A stretch of 64,000 nucleotides of DNA from assembly GCA_032629725.1 (NCBI GenBank), contig JAFEVB010000044.1:248001-312000 (forward strand). The letters run 5' to 3'. Within the stretch, counting starts at the first letter, position 1, and each line of letters starts with the position of its first letter. Below, piece by piece: positions 1 to 12,430 of this stretch. The position numbers were made by a program, and so were the translations under genes. The notes under the pieces were generated by a model. That model saw only the letters and a list, made by a program, of their open reading frames with translations, did not search any database and was not told where the DNA came from. The DNA comes from Gremmenia infestans (Eukaryota > Ascomycota > Leotiomycetes > Helotiales > Hamatocanthoscyphaceae).

Positions 1-134
1 GCGATGGGGGCGGATGGAGGGTTCTTTTCACCGGCAACAAGCCTCTTGGGTGGGCTAGAGTTGCGGGCCTTGCGTGCGCTTGCAGCTGTTGTCGCTGTTG
101 CAACGACAGACTTGCGACCGGCTACTTTGGCCAT
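1..134 (-). CDS. Partial CDS: N-terminus of a basic, Ala/Lys/Ser-rich protein
   Basis: An open frame starts at an ATG on the minus strand at 134 and runs off the left edge, giving about 44 codons. The N-terminus begins MAKVAGRKSVV and is rich in Ala, Thr, Lys, Arg and Pro, with no hydrophobic segment, as in the disordered tails of nuclear or DNA-binding proteins. No domain is visible in this piece. The start is the first ATG after a stretch with stops in this frame. Function unknown. Confidence 0.5.
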   Translation of the reverse strand, partial: MAKVAGRKSVVATATTAASARKARNSSPPKRLVAGEKNPPSAPI

Positions 135-751
135 AGTGAAAACAAGGAGACGAGTTGGTAGCGGGAATGAGGTTGAAAGTTGGATTTGGGGTAAATTTCA
201 GAGGCGAAGTGATAACAGATTCTCGGATTGACGTGAGAGAGGTCTGTGATTAAAGTTGTTGATGGTGATGGGTTTGCCTGCTTGCTGTCATGAAGATGTA
301 TGGCAAAATAAGAGAGTTTGTTATGTGAGGGAGTACTGTACCTCGCTTGACACGACACTAGCGCCAAATTCTTGTTTACTTTCCACGACCAACACCTCTC
401 CTTCTTTCAACTGCTTTTCAATTATAGGTAAAATGTAAAGTGTAATTCTATGGATTAAATAAATTGTAAATGAGCACAGTCTCTAGTTGAGATCCGCCCT
501 ATTTCACCCCGTTTCAACTTCTGCGGCTTTCCCTTCCTCCGTTTGCGAACAAGCGGTGTCCAAGAGTAGCCATGCTACAAACATGTCACTCAGATGGTCA
601 AAATCGGGTTGTAATGATCGAGCAACCTCTGAGTTATAATACCCGCGGCCAAAATAATCAAGCTAGGATTTATTATTACTTGTGCATTCAATTCCTACAT
701 CCCTCTCTCTTCTCTCCTCATTTCAAAGCACCATGCACCATGGCATGCAAT
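135..751. other. Intergenic, no gene seen
   Basis: AT-leaning sequence between the divergent 5' end of the edge gene and the 3' end of the carbonic anhydrase. Only short overlapping ORFs with no recognisable content occur. It presumably holds the promoter of the minus-strand edge gene. Confidence 0.5.
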
Positions 752-1539
752 TCAATCTTCATCAACCACCGCATGCAGCTTCCCCGTCTTGATATCATAA
801 ACATATCCTTTAGCACAATCTTTTGCCTCCTGCCTAATCAAAGGCTGCTTCCTCAAGAACCTTAAATCCTCCCTCACGCTCTCCTCTAGCCTTTGCCAGT
901 CGCCAGAACCATACGTTCCGAAATACAGGTCCTCGATCTCCTTTTCTAGTCCTGGATTCTTGGATCTTAGGGTGGTCTTGAGGAACTCGTCGGTGGCGTG
1001 CGTGTAGCCGCAATCTAGGTGGGGCGCTTTGTTATAACGAAGTCGGAGACAGAGGGGTATGGGAGAGGAAGAGGTACCGGTATGGTGAATAACGATTACA
1101 TGTCGCAGTACTTGTTCTTGTGTCAATGTATCGAGAAATATAAGGTCCTCAATACTACTTCTAAGCCTGCCGCCCGCGTTACGAACGATGAATGCCTCTA
1201 TAATTGGCATCAGATTTTGAACACGCCGCCAAACGGAAGTTTTCAAACTACTCACCTTCAGGCTTGATATCAAGAAGTGCTTCAACGGAGACGCGGAAGT
1301 CAAGACATGAGACTGTGCGCCTTGTTAGTAGCAACGAAATGTGATGGGAGGAATTCGAGAAACTGTACCGATGAAGCAGGAAGGTGGAGAGGCACCTTCA
1401 GAGAGATATGGTTGGGGTTCATGCTTTGTTTCGGAGTATTTCCTGTTTTTTGGGGTAAGTTCTGCAGTCCATAAAGTGGTAGGAGGAATTCATCGTACTG
1501 GTTACGCTCAAGGAGTTCGTTCCACGTGAGGGTTGCCAT
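752..1539 (-). CDS. Beta-class carbonic anhydrase, N-terminal exon junction unresolved
   Basis: Interconverts CO2 and bicarbonate; beta-class enzymes bind zinc through Cys-His-Cys. After splicing two introns (1198-1255 and 1015-1077) the conserved blocks appear in order: SCLDFR (first zinc Cys with the Asp/Arg dyad), FIVRNAGGR, then HHTDCG (His and second Cys). The second intron falls exactly inside HHT-DCG, and splicing it restores the motif. The C-terminus GYVYDIKTGKL is typical of fungal members. The ATG at 1539 gives MATLTWNELLERN, also family-like. However, no canonical splice pair between about 1395 and 1304 joins that first exon in frame to SCLDFR. There may be an unusual intron, a frameshift or a sequence error. 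The class is confident; whether the gene is intact is not. Confidence 0.75.
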
Positions 1540-4500
1540 TGTGTGTAGGGGGTATGATTAACTTATTTGGTTCACGCGCGGTATCTTGGGAAAGAAGGAA
1601 GTTGTGATATTGTTCTATGGTGTTTGTTTTGGTGTTTGATTCAATGAAGCTGGAAATCATTTCTTATATATATCTGGTCTAGTATGTTATCTATCTCACT
1701 ACAGAGTACATTTGCTTATTTTCAGCACTTGAATCGGATAGTTATTGCCCTGAATTTGTCATCCTCACCGAAACAATACTCATCAAACACCCCAAACAAC
1801 CAAAACTTCCAACCACCTATCAACAACATCATTGCTCTTCCCGTATTCTCCAATTGTATCTCGAGAACAGTAAGCAAGCATCCTGCTGACACACACAAAC
1901 CGCCTCCCGACTTACCCCTGAGCCCTCGGATATAGCCGGATATCCACACCCACAACTCCCCCAAACAACATGCCGCAAAACACCACCGATATCCATCGGA
2001 CAAGATTTCCACGGCTAGAATATCCTCCCGGCGCAGTACTTGGGCGGCCAGAATTTCCTACACGGGTACCCGGGATCGACGACATGCGAGCAACATTCGG
2101 GAGGTATTCCAAATACTCCAGAACTGTGGGCTTACCCGAGCAATACTTTATGACCGTTAAACGCTGGCTTAACTCCAGAAGGTGCATTAGCTGGGAATTT
2201 TGCGTTCTGTGCTGTGCTGAGGTGATAAGTTGGGGGTGTTTGGCATTTTTAAGATAGGCATGAATCAAGGTATTTCAGATTAAGTGCACACCTCACTTAC
2301 CTAGATATATTCCGCCGGATCGAACCGACGCTTTTTGTTTCCAAGGATATCAACATTTACCCTCAATCTCTACATCCGTCGCCTAAACCTTCCAATTGAC
2401 TGAAAAATCATACACTTAGCCAGATTCTGCCACAGAGGTGAATCGGTCAGAATTTCATTTATGCTCCCTTCTCATGTACCGAAGCCAGCTGGGTGGCCTT
2501 CTACCGCAATCTTCTCTTGAAAATATCGGATTCTAAGCTCACCTCCTCAAGGATTATTACTTGTATCTGCGGCTATGTAGAGATCTAGGATAGATGATTT
2601 CCTAACTACTTAACCTATGTAGAATAGCTTTTACAATACAATTAAATTCTCGAGTGAAGACAGGACATCATTTGGTCCCCCAATTCAAGGGTATGAACCA
2701 CTTCACCCTCCATGACTCCATCAACGTAGCATTCGCCAACGAAAATATGTCGAATGCGAGTCTTCTGTCGAACAATTACGGGCAGGCACAGTGCATGCTC
2801 CCATCTATACAACATTCACGGTTTCATCTAGCATAAAGGGCAATTAAGCGCTATATAGATCTAATGAAATTGCAGTCCTTGCCATAGTGCGGCAACGACG
2901 TGGTTCGGCTCTGAAGGTGTGGTTAGCTAGTCGGTTGGAAAGGCTATATCACGACGACTAATAAGGAAGGCGTAGAATTGATATCAGTCCCAAAAGGTGG
3001 TGCTTATGCAGAATATCTAGGAGAGCTTTAGGGGAAAAAGGATAGAGAGGTGGCTGGCTACGCTAGATTCTGTTTGCAGGGTTGGGAATAAAGTAGATGT
3101 AAGTCAAGGTGGGGCATTTGGGAAGGGAGAGTTTCTAGATAGACGTGTAATTGTGTGAAAAGAGAGAAGTACAGCTTTTATCTACATTTTTATATTAACT
3201 TCAAATAAATGCTTATGGTGCTCGGTGACAGTGGCACACTTTTCAGATCTGCCTCTGCACTTAGAGAATGGTAATTTATATTAAACTCCCGTCCTAAAAC
3301 ATAGGTAGCAGGGGTTAGCCTTTTCTAAATCTTTAATAAACTAATAGGTGGATGACAGTATTCGTAAAACGCAAAAAGGGGTGAGATAGGTTGAGATAGG
3401 TTGAGATAGGTTGAGATAGGGGAAGGAGAACTCGCTTATTGCTTTCGCTCTTACTCTGAAATTATACGAAGTATAGGAAGGCTAAAGGATTTAATATCAG
3501 TAGATGCTTCCTAAAACAGTCAACAGAACGAAGGCTAGGAAAACTCTCTATATAAATAAAGTCGGGGTGAAAGGGGCTTCTCGGAAACAAGCGACTTTAG
3601 TGATTTCTATTTTACACGCGAGTCGGTCTCGTATCCGCCACCTTCTACTTTTGGCTGCTCTCACGCGGCGGTAGCTTTCATTTCAACTGGTATGGAATTG
3701 CTCGTTCTGCTTCTGCCGTCTATACCGTCGCTTTCTCTGCCATTATCGCTTGCTTGCATTCTTTTCAAATTGTTTAAGGAACTTGTGCAAACTTGAATAA
3801 ACTCACCATTAAGATTACCAGGCTTGATATATAAAGAGTTAGTGCTGAAGAAATATCAATAGATGACATAGAGGGTCTTGCACGTGATGCCAAAGCACGT
3901 TGGAGCAATATAGTCAAGCACCTTAAAACTCCGATTCTTACTCCGTAATCGCGGTTTAATATTCAGATAAGTGCGGATTGTTCTATCTTAAGGAATCAGT
4001 GCCGTCGGTGGGCTGTAGATGTAATTTTAAAGATAGAGAGATCATTAGAACCGAAAAGGTGGAGACTAGTTGATCAATGAGTAGTTAACAGCTAAGGATG
4101 TAATCCCTCAACTCTTTAGGCACATTTAACAACCTTGACGAAGGAGGTTCTTACTACTGTCGTCTGGCGCTAGATACTTTAAAGCTCGCAGATAGCACAC
4201 TCATTAAGATAGCTCTCAAGCTGTCCTCTACATGTAGTCTTTTTCTACGAGGAATGTAGCATCTTAGTTGTATTTGCTTTTTGGTTAAATATTAGCAGCT
4301 CGGATTTCTTTAGGCTACGGTATAGTGACGAGGTTGTGGAATGATAGTAGACGATCCCTTCTTGCTTGGGGGAGATTGGATGCGGGAGGCCCGTAGCGGG
4401 ACGTTAGATATGCCTAGCACAGCTTACAGCGCTTCCGAATACGAGATATCGCTGATTTAGCTCTTCGCGAGAGAATTTACTTGCTGACTCGGCAATCGAG

Positions 4501-6074
4501 GGGTGAAACAGATGCATCTAAGTCAGCACGTGTAGCCAGGGGCTGGGATTGTGCAGCGATGTACGGAGATTTCTTCAGATCTTCGAGTAAAATCAAATCT
4601 CCTGGGAAAATGCCTGCATAAACAGGATCCGAACGTTACCTGTACCTGGCTTCCTAGAAGTATTTCTGTCAGACGTGTTCCTTCAGTCGCGACAAGGCAT
4701 TCAAGGTATACCCTTAAATCTAAAATTCTCTTGAATTAAGTAAACACTGTACTCTGAGATGAAGAAAGAAAACCCGAGGATTTTATCTGTTTTGGGTCTG
4801 ATCTTTCTCGGGTCCTATACCGGTACTTTAGTAGACTCAGAATGAAAGATACTTACCTAGTTGGTAAGGCTATTTCCGAGTATTGAATTACCACGGCGTA
4901 CTGCTGAGAATGGATGTGAAAACAAGCGGTGAATAATAAGGTTATCCATCTGATAATAACTTCCGATAGTCTATGTAAGTCTGCTTATCATTCCCACCCC
5001 TCTCGACGATCTCTTCCGCTCCCAAAAAATGTAGGATCCTATGCGACTTTGGACTTACTTCGAAGTACCGGTAGATGCCGTTGCAGGCTCACGGAAAATT
5101 GGTACTCTATTTATAGATACTTGTGAAATCCCACCAGCAAGGCTTTAGGCACAGTGACACAGTATCATTCGGTAGATCTGGCGGACCGGATTATCCGGGT
5201 TATCATCTTTGAAAAGAAGGAGGAGGGGAGTAGGAGCTGTGGGAGAAAACTAGTCGTAGCACGGTCCTGGGATTAAGCCTGCATAACACATTTTCTTGAA
5301 TAATAGAATAGCCACGTGGGAAAAAGATTAAATTACGTCTTTTTAGAGATGACTTGTGTTGCGTGATTCGCGCGACAAAAGAAAAATTAGGAAAGAAAGG
5401 CCAGTCGTCCCGAAGCTAAAACCTCGCGCGTCAAAAAGGCTTGCGGAGCATGCGGCGCCATACTTAGAGGGCTAAATAATTCGAATCCCTGACCCTGACT
5501 TTGCAATCCTCCATAAAAGAATGACGCTACTCCATACGGGGGGCGCGCACGACGATCAATTTTCCGTAGCGTATAATCGGCTCTTATAATTAGTGGACCT
5601 GGGATTCTTCTACTGATTCATGCCTACAATTCCCCGCGTCTCTCAAGCTGATTGTGCTGAATGCCACGGAGGGGTCTAAATGTCGGGAAGAGCGACATTT
5701 TACAGCTGGTCAATCCCTGTTTCTTCGCCCTGTGTAGGTCTAGTGCTTCCTTGGCCCCCCCAACGCAGTTGATCTTCATGCTTTCTCGTACCGAATAGGT
5801 AAGTTTCAACCAAAAGGACAAAGGGCATATCCAGTCACAATTTTTGCATGCAATTAGAAGTATAACATGTGGCAATCCTGGGAACCACGATATTACCCCG
5901 GACCGATAGAACATCCAGCAGCCGATCAATCTCTTCAGGGATTATGTAAGTGGGGACATAAGATGGTGGCATGCTGCTCATTCTTCAAACGTTGAATATG
6001 TGACTTTGGTTCCAATCTTTGTGCTACTACTCCTGGTTTTAATTTGTACTGTTGGTGGATTCATTGTCCTAGTA
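1540..6074. other. Long gene-poor, AT-rich region
   Basis: About 4.5 kb with stop codons dense in all frames and no ORF above roughly 120 codons that resembles a protein. Overlapping ORFs around 1720-2260 (both strands) and 5624-5929 have no recognisable motif. The texture suggests old, mutated non-coding or transposon-derived DNA, but I cannot assign an element. A short 10-bp tandem repeat lies near 3.4 kb. Confidence 0.5.
3381..3420. repeat. Four-copy 10-bp tandem repeat
   Basis: The unit ttgagatagg (first copy gtgagatagg) is repeated four times head to tail. It is a minisatellite-like tract inside the gene-poor region, with no coding role visible. Confidence 0.9.
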
Positions 6075-7540
6075 ATGGGGTGGACTTACAATACCCTCAA
6101 TCCTCATGCCGAAACCGACGCTCCAACGATTGCCGCGGTAGGAGTTACATTTACGACAGCCTCTTTCATCATAATATGTCTTCGCATGTATGTTCGGGGA
6201 TTTATGATTAAGGCTGTAGGAGCCGGTGCGTTTTCTTGTTATGGAGTGTGCAGAGAGCAAAACTAATTAATATGTTACAGATGACTGGGTAATTGTGGCT
6301 ACATGGGTATGATTATGGTTTTGACGAAGAGCAAGTCGGCAAGTCATCTAATCTTGGTGTAGCCTTGCTCACTTGGATTTCTGCTTGTATCTCTACTGCG
6401 TAAGTCAAATGTGAATAGATTGCGGGACACCATAGAGGCTGACGCTGGTAACAGAAACGAAATGGGGACTTGGACTTCAACATCTCGCAGATATGCCGGA
6501 CAAGAACATCTACAACTTCGGAGTGGTAAGATCCTGATATACTCTTCGGGTACAGCTTTAATACTAATGATCTCCAAGCTTCAATATGCAGGAGCTCCAT
6601 TGTAAGCAACCCCGGGCAGAACTAAAATTTCCTCTCTTTATGGTCAAATCATCTAACGCTCAGAACTTTACAGCTACATTTGCAGCATCTGGGGGTTCAA
6701 GCTTTCTCTGCTCTTCTCATTCCTGCGCATTGCAGCCGAGAAGAAATATAAGATAGCTATTATTGGACTTATGGTTGCCTGCACCATTTTCAACCTCTGC
6801 TTTCTAATAATACAGCTCAACTTGTGTGTTCCTGTAAGTTACTTATCCCCTTGATTTCTATCTATGGCAGTTTTTAACGTGTTTCTGAGGCCGCGAAGCA
6901 ATGGGACCCATCAATCACCACAGGACATTGTCTCGCAGCAGTTCCATTTTATACTAGCATGGCCTCTATTACGATTGTATTTGATGTCCTGATGTAATTA
7001 TTCTTTCTCAAGCTCGCAGAATCATTGAGAGTCGGAGACTAACCAACCTTTAGCATGCTGACACCCTTCCCGATGCTCCTCAATTCGCGCCTTCCCAATC
7101 GCAAGAAAGTGGCCATTCTGGGCATTTTCTCCCTCGGAACCTTCGTCACCGCAATTCAAATCATCCGAATCCTATCAATCAAATCCCTCGCCAACTATAT
7201 CGACAGCTCTAAACTCATTATGTGGTCTATGGTGGAGAATAATCTGGGTATAATGGCCGCCAGTATTCCGCCCCTTGCACCGCTCTTCCGTTCCTTCCGT
7301 GACAAGAGCTCCAAGGGTAATTCGCGAACGACAATACCGGCTCGAGCATCGACTTATATTCTGCAGAGCATGAGGCCTCACAAGGATGGTCTATTAGAGC
7401 TGGGAAGGGGTAATGATGGCAGTCGAAGTTACAGCAATACTATCACTGGTGGAACGACGCAGGGCACTAGCGACGAGTTCATTCGGGATTCAACCATTCT
7501 GAGAACGACGGAAGTGACTGTTGAAAAGCATGGAGGTTAG
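6075..7540 (+). CDS. Fungal rhodopsin-like integral membrane protein (SAT4/Pth11-type family)
   Basis: Seven-helix membrane protein of the large fungal rhodopsin-domain family, whose members include Pth11-like putative receptors; the ligand is unknown. Eight exons join in one frame: 6075-6225, 6281-6306, 6363-6399, 6455-6525, 6579-6601, 6674-6833, 6890-6993, 7054-7540, giving 352 residues. Family landmarks are the N-terminal NPHAETDAPT, LRMYVRG, GADDWV after the first helices, QTKWGLGLQH, QWDPS and the last-helix block MLTPFPMLL. The tail is hydrophilic, Ser/Thr-rich and cytosolic-type. The ATG at 6075 is preferred because the open frame upstream has only a GTG and family proteins begin close to this point. 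Three exons are only 23-37 nt, so automatic gene finders may miss them. Confidence 0.85.
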
Positions 7541-7803
7541 AGTGTATTGATACAGAATTAGTCGAGAAAATTAAATAATGAATTAAATGCAATGTTACAA
7601 TTCAAGTTGTGAACCATGGATTACATACAGTTGAAGTAATCACATATGGCTCCTTCTGTTGAATAAGTCACTTGATGTATTGTGTTACGTTTTCTTATGA
7701 ACTTAAATTTTCAAGTTTACTCGCTGATGATACAGTGAGCCAGCGGCTCTGAATTCTTTATACTTACAAAAGCTGCTGTTAAACATTAAATACTAGTTGG
7801 TTA

Positions 7804-9642
7804 CTAAGTTCTGCACATCCTTCCGTCTGCTGCTACCGTCCATTCTGTACTTCCAACAGCAGTGACCGCATAGAATAAGTGGTTTGGATCCCACTTATTC
7901 TTAATAGATACTAACTTGTCGTAATTCTCCCCGAAGAAGGATTCCTGCCAATTCAGTTGTCTAAAGTCCGCCTCGTTCATGTACGCGCCACCTCCAGGAG
8001 TGACGGCTGTTATTTGAGGTTCAAACTCGTAGGTCATCTCGTCTTGCAATGCGATCATTTCCGACCACGGAGCTGTGAAGTTCCATGGTGTGGTGAGTGT
8101 GGCATGCACGAGTGCATCTCGCCACGCCGGGAGAACCGCGTTCGAAACTTTGGAAGTGATTGCCGGTGATGAGACATTTGTACCCACGCCGATGAAGGTA
8201 ACACCATGCTCGGTGATGTTGCGTAGCGTAGCTGCTAGGGCTTTGTTGTTGTCAAAAACCGCGGACCGGGGAATCAGCCTTCCTCCGTACTGAGCGATTC
8301 CCACCTTGATATTTCCATAGGGGAGTGGGCCGAAATAGGTATTGTAGTGATCAGTATAAGTAGCAGACTCGGAGTATGTGACGGTATATGGAAATTCGAG
8401 CTTATTAAAGGCGGCGATCAAGTCGCTCATGATTGCTTCGGTCTCTGTTTTGGATTTGCCGTAGGCCGTTAATGGGGCAATCTTGAAGAAGCTGTCCGTG
8501 AAGTAATAGACTACCATCGCGCCCGCATCAACCATGCCTGGCAATAGAGAATGGAATACCTCTACTGCTGCGTAGAAGTTGTCGGCGGTCGTATTTGCAG
8601 AGTAGGCGATCAGAGATGCACCGCCGATTGTGTCATCCGGGTACGCCTTGGCAATTAAAGAGGTCACAACACCGTAGGTACCACCGCCGCCACCACTCAA
8701 GGCCCAGTAGAGATCAGTGTTCTCGGTTCTGGATGCAGTAACGATTTCTCCCGATGCAGTGACTACTTCCCATTCCAGGGCCTGGTCCGCGGCGAGTCCA
8801 AAGGATGTACTGAGCGCTGAATGGCCACCACCCTGAGTATATCCTCCCACGACGCCGACCGTTGGGCATTCTCCTCCAACTGTAACCAGGCCTTGAGCTT
8901 TAGCTGCATCCATTACGTCGAAGCCTTGGACACCTGCACCCATTTTAATTGCTTTACCCGTATAGTTCTCGTCTGACCAGTCCGAGAACTCTATGTCTTT
9001 GAGATAGTGAGTCCATACAGATAATGCTCCTGCGCCAGTAGATTTTCCGAGGTAGCTAATTTGTACTATAAGTATGGTTTGTCTCGCCAAGAAAGGTGCT
9101 TTTAGACGTACTCATGACCAGTGTTTCGAATCACCAAGCGAATGTTTGCCAGTTGAGCGAATTCCACAGCAGCTGCAACATCGGCAGCACATGTGGCGTT
9201 CACGGCATAGTCAACATAGTTTCCAAGGGTGCAAGGTCTTGATGTTGCAGTAAAGGGATCACAGCTTTGATTGGCAAAGAAGGGAGCCATTACAGAGGAA
9301 GACGAGGCCATACTGTAATTAAGGCGTTAATAACTTTGCTTGTTTGGAGAAAAAATTCAGAGCTGCTTACTGCATTGTAGGATCAGTCCATTCAGTTTGG
9401 AGTTTTGCACACTCGGAAGCGTTATAGGTAGGGTCATGACAAGGCGCACCCAGTGGTTGAGATGCAACCAAACGACCACCAACGACAAAGTTGAGCGCTT
9501 CCCATTCCCAAGTTGCTGGCCAACAGCTGTCGCCTGGCATACAACGACAGGAAGGGGGACCATTTGGACCATTTGGACCATTGGCCACAACGGCAGATGA
9601 TTGGCAGAAAGCACTGGCAAGAGCCAGAACTAAGAATCGCAT
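7804..9642 (-). CDS. Secreted FAD-linked oxidoreductase, berberine-bridge-enzyme-like
   Basis: Flavin oxidase with an FAD_binding_4 domain and a C-terminal BBE domain; relatives oxidise sugars, alkaloids or secondary metabolites. Three exons (9642-9371, 9312-9112, 9055-7804) encode 574 residues. The N-terminus MRFLVLALASAFCQSSAVVA is a signal peptide. NTGHDYLGKSTG supplies the His (about residue 157) and GGECPTVG the Cys (about 221) that together bind FAD bicovalently in this family. Splicing the 56-nt intron restores the HDYLG motif. The BBE end is visible as YMNEADF and KWDPNHLFYA. Many Asn-X-Ser/Thr sites fit secretion. No partner gene lies close by, so the substrate cannot be inferred. 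Confidence 0.93.
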
Positions 9643-11757
9643 TTTCGATGTCAGAGAAGAAGGATGGTCGGCTGAGATAGCGGGAGGAATTTCAAGAATA
9701 TTGTATAAGGAGCTATATCTATGAAAATCTTACTGTTCCTGACTATCAAGAAATCCAGAAGCATGGGTCCACCAAGGTCGGGGGTCGTGGTGCAGTGGCA
9801 GCATGGGCGGAAATGAATGTGGACAAAGGTACCAATTCAAGGTCCACATGCCTAAATTCTATCGGTAAACTGTGGCGTGTGGAGCTTCGGATTATAACGT
9901 GTAAAGCTATCCTTTTCATAGCAGTGATCGTCGGCAGAAATCAATCGAACTTGGGATTTCTTAATGCCAAATCACATCAGAATTCATGACCACCTGGCAG
10001 GCTGATAGCCCTCACAGTCTAAAGCAATTTTCTAGGATGCAGTGATAGGTCTGTCAGCAGATTTTTCAGATCTGTTGGTGAAGATTATGAAGGATGAAGA
10101 GGGATTCATGGAAGACATTGGGGTCGTCGTCGTATCCGTACTCCGTACAATAAACCGAGTGCCCCTACCCTAGAAGGTGATCGACAATAATTGTGGGTTT
10201 GTGCTAAGGATGCAGCGCTACAGTAGAGATCGTACTTTAGGTACTAGTAGATGCAGATCATCGAAAATGCGGAGACCGTAGACGTGGGAACCTTTAGTGC
10301 TTCCTCCTAATCTGGTAACTACAGCGACTTTGTCGGGTAGGGCGTCGAGGGCGTGTCGACGGGCCCGGCACTTTAGGTTTCAATATAACCTTTCAGCTTG
10401 CTTTGTTTACAAGTTACTAATAACAATACAATTTCAAATCCCTTCAAATTGACATACTTTGAAATGCACTTAGTATATTAAATAATACCACGAAAAAGTT
10501 CTCATTTCACCGGCGGCCTATACCAAGCATCAGCGGGGCCCTTACAAAATCCCGAGGCTATGGCGCCGCGCGAAGGATGGGGTACGCGAACCCTTTTTAG
10601 GCAGCCAACTAGCTATAGTACGAAATAGCACCGAATAGTATGTACAGGGTATTATCATGATGCTTGCACTTTTCCACTTCACATAAGGTTCTGTGAAAGG
10701 CAACATAATTTATTAAATAGATAAAATCTTGGATATAACTCCTTTTGTCTTATTAAGAGACTAAAGCCCGAAGTGAACAGCCTTTATATACTAGGAACGT
10801 CATTTTCCAGCCAATAGAATCGAAAGGTGCAGTTTATATAACAAAACTATTAGTTCAACGGGTCGCCGGAGATTAATTTGGGACCGCTATCTATGCAGGG
10901 CTGGATATTTATGGAGTGCTGAAGTCCGACATCGGCAGAAGCAGTCACATAGAGACCGAGAAAGACGTCAGAGACACGAAAGAAAGCAAAGATAGCTGGC
11001 ACATGAAGTTCTCCACGGAGTACTCTACCAGGCATCCGAAGAGCTAGCACACACACGTATTAGAATATCAACTTATGTCGGATCTCAATTTATTCCACAA
11101 AGCGCCATAATAAAGCCGCTACTTGAATTAGATTTCGAAAGCGCTTCTAGCAAGTAAGATGAACAAATCTCGATGTTTGATCAAAGATGCTAAATGTACC
11201 CTGGCTTGTTTATTCGTTAGAATATTCCGATCTGATAATTTACTTCGAAAACTTGGAGCTACAATTTGCAGCACATCATAGAGTCACGAGTGATTTGATG
11301 GATTTATTGCCCGTAGTGTAATGGGGTATTATAAAGCGGATCGAAGAAGATATAATAGACGAGATCAGTTCTGAGAGAGACAGTCTACACCCCTTTACTT
11401 TCGCGAGCTCTTTAGTATGTATACACCGTGGATTACTCTGGTATACCTGGACAACGCAAATATGCTTCTCCTTGTTTGAGGTATGCAGATTGAGGGAAAG
11501 GGGATAATCTCAAGTTATATATACATCCCAGAGTTTTTACTTTAGCAAGCATGTAACACCAGTGCTATCAAATTATCAATGTTCTGGACACTTCCTTGAG
11601 ACAGGTCGAATATATTCTCAACCGAGCCCCGCGTTTTAGATTATAATTAGACATAAGTACTTCACACCCCAGAGCTTTGGGGTTAAGGTTTAAACAGAGC
11701 CGCAAGGTCTCAAGCGTCTGATTCCTTAGAACCTCGTATCAAAAGTTATCTGCCATC
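9643..11757. other. Intergenic, no intact gene seen
   Basis: The first few hundred bases are the likely promoter of the flavin oxidase. The rest is AT-rich with frequent stops. A 68-codon minus-strand ORF at 10850-11056 has normal composition but matches nothing I recognise. Short palindromic tactccgta-type motifs occur near 10138. Confidence 0.5.
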
Positions 11758-12430
11758 ATGTCAAGCGATACGATACCCTCAATCGAAACCCGCGCACAAG
11801 CGCTAATCGAGGAATTATATAAATATATCACGGCTTAGGGAAACCGAACCTATGGCGCAGGACGTGTCACCCAACTTGAGCATGCTCTACAAGCGGCACA
11901 TCTGGCTCGTGAAGCAGGAGCTGGTGACGATACAATTGTGGCTGCGCTCCTGCACAACATTGGATAATTCATCTATCCCAATGTACGAAGATATGCGGGT
12001 GATAATTGAACCTAATGGATCACAGGTTGGGCGGGGAGGCCATGTTGTATTTGGAGAGAAATACGTAATGGAGTGGGGCTTCAATTATAGAATCTGTCAG
12101 CTCGTCAGTGGCACATGTGGTGGCGAAGCGTTACCTTACGGTAGCTGGTAAACACTATTGTGACAAATTGACTGAGATCAGCAAGAACTCCTGAGGCTCC
12201 AGGTGGGTGCTGCGCCATGACCAATTCGGGACGTGCTTGGGTTAAAGCTTATTTGATGGTAGGGTGGTATCTCCACTGAGGACCGGAGGAAGTAGCATTC
12301 CATAGAAAACTCTCTTTTAGAACAAAAACTGGCTTTACGAGGATTTGATCACTCAGCCAAGGTTCCCGGAAAGGTTATTGAACCAGTATCAAAGTATAAG
12401 CTGTTTGTCATTAAGACTTTGATAGGTTTG
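11758..12430 (+). pseudogene. Broken HD-domain enzyme, PhnZ-like (HDIG) relic
   Basis: From an ATG at 11758 the frame reads like the HD-domain oxygenase-type proteins related to bacterial PhnZ (phosphonate degradation). It shows TQLEHALQAAHLAREAGA and then VAALLHNIG, where the family has LLHDIG. The metal-binding Asp of the HD pair is therefore Asn. In-frame TAG (11836) and TAA (11965) both sit where Gln is expected. A frameshift follows at about 11970-11980 (NGSQVGRGGHVVFGEKY is in the next frame) and another at about 12110 (VAKRYLTVAGKHY, later DHSAKVPGK, in the third frame). At least four lesions plus a lost metal ligand make it non-functional. The family assignment is from memory of motifs. 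Confidence 0.8.

Noticed and set aside
1720..2268. Overlapping ORFs on both strands at 1.7-2.3 kb
   Set aside because: Mutually overlapping, no motif, no splice-consistent extension.
3600..4560. Possible degraded retroelement in the gene-poor region
   Set aside because: No terminal repeats, reverse-transcriptase or integrase motifs could be read; the texture alone is not enough.
5624..5929. 101-codon minus-strand ORF upstream of the first rhodopsin-like gene
   Set aside because: No recognisable protein features, and it lies in the gene-poor tract; probably chance.
10850..11056. 68-codon minus-strand ORF near the HD-domain relic
   Set aside because: Considered as a partner oxygenase relic, but no motif supports that.
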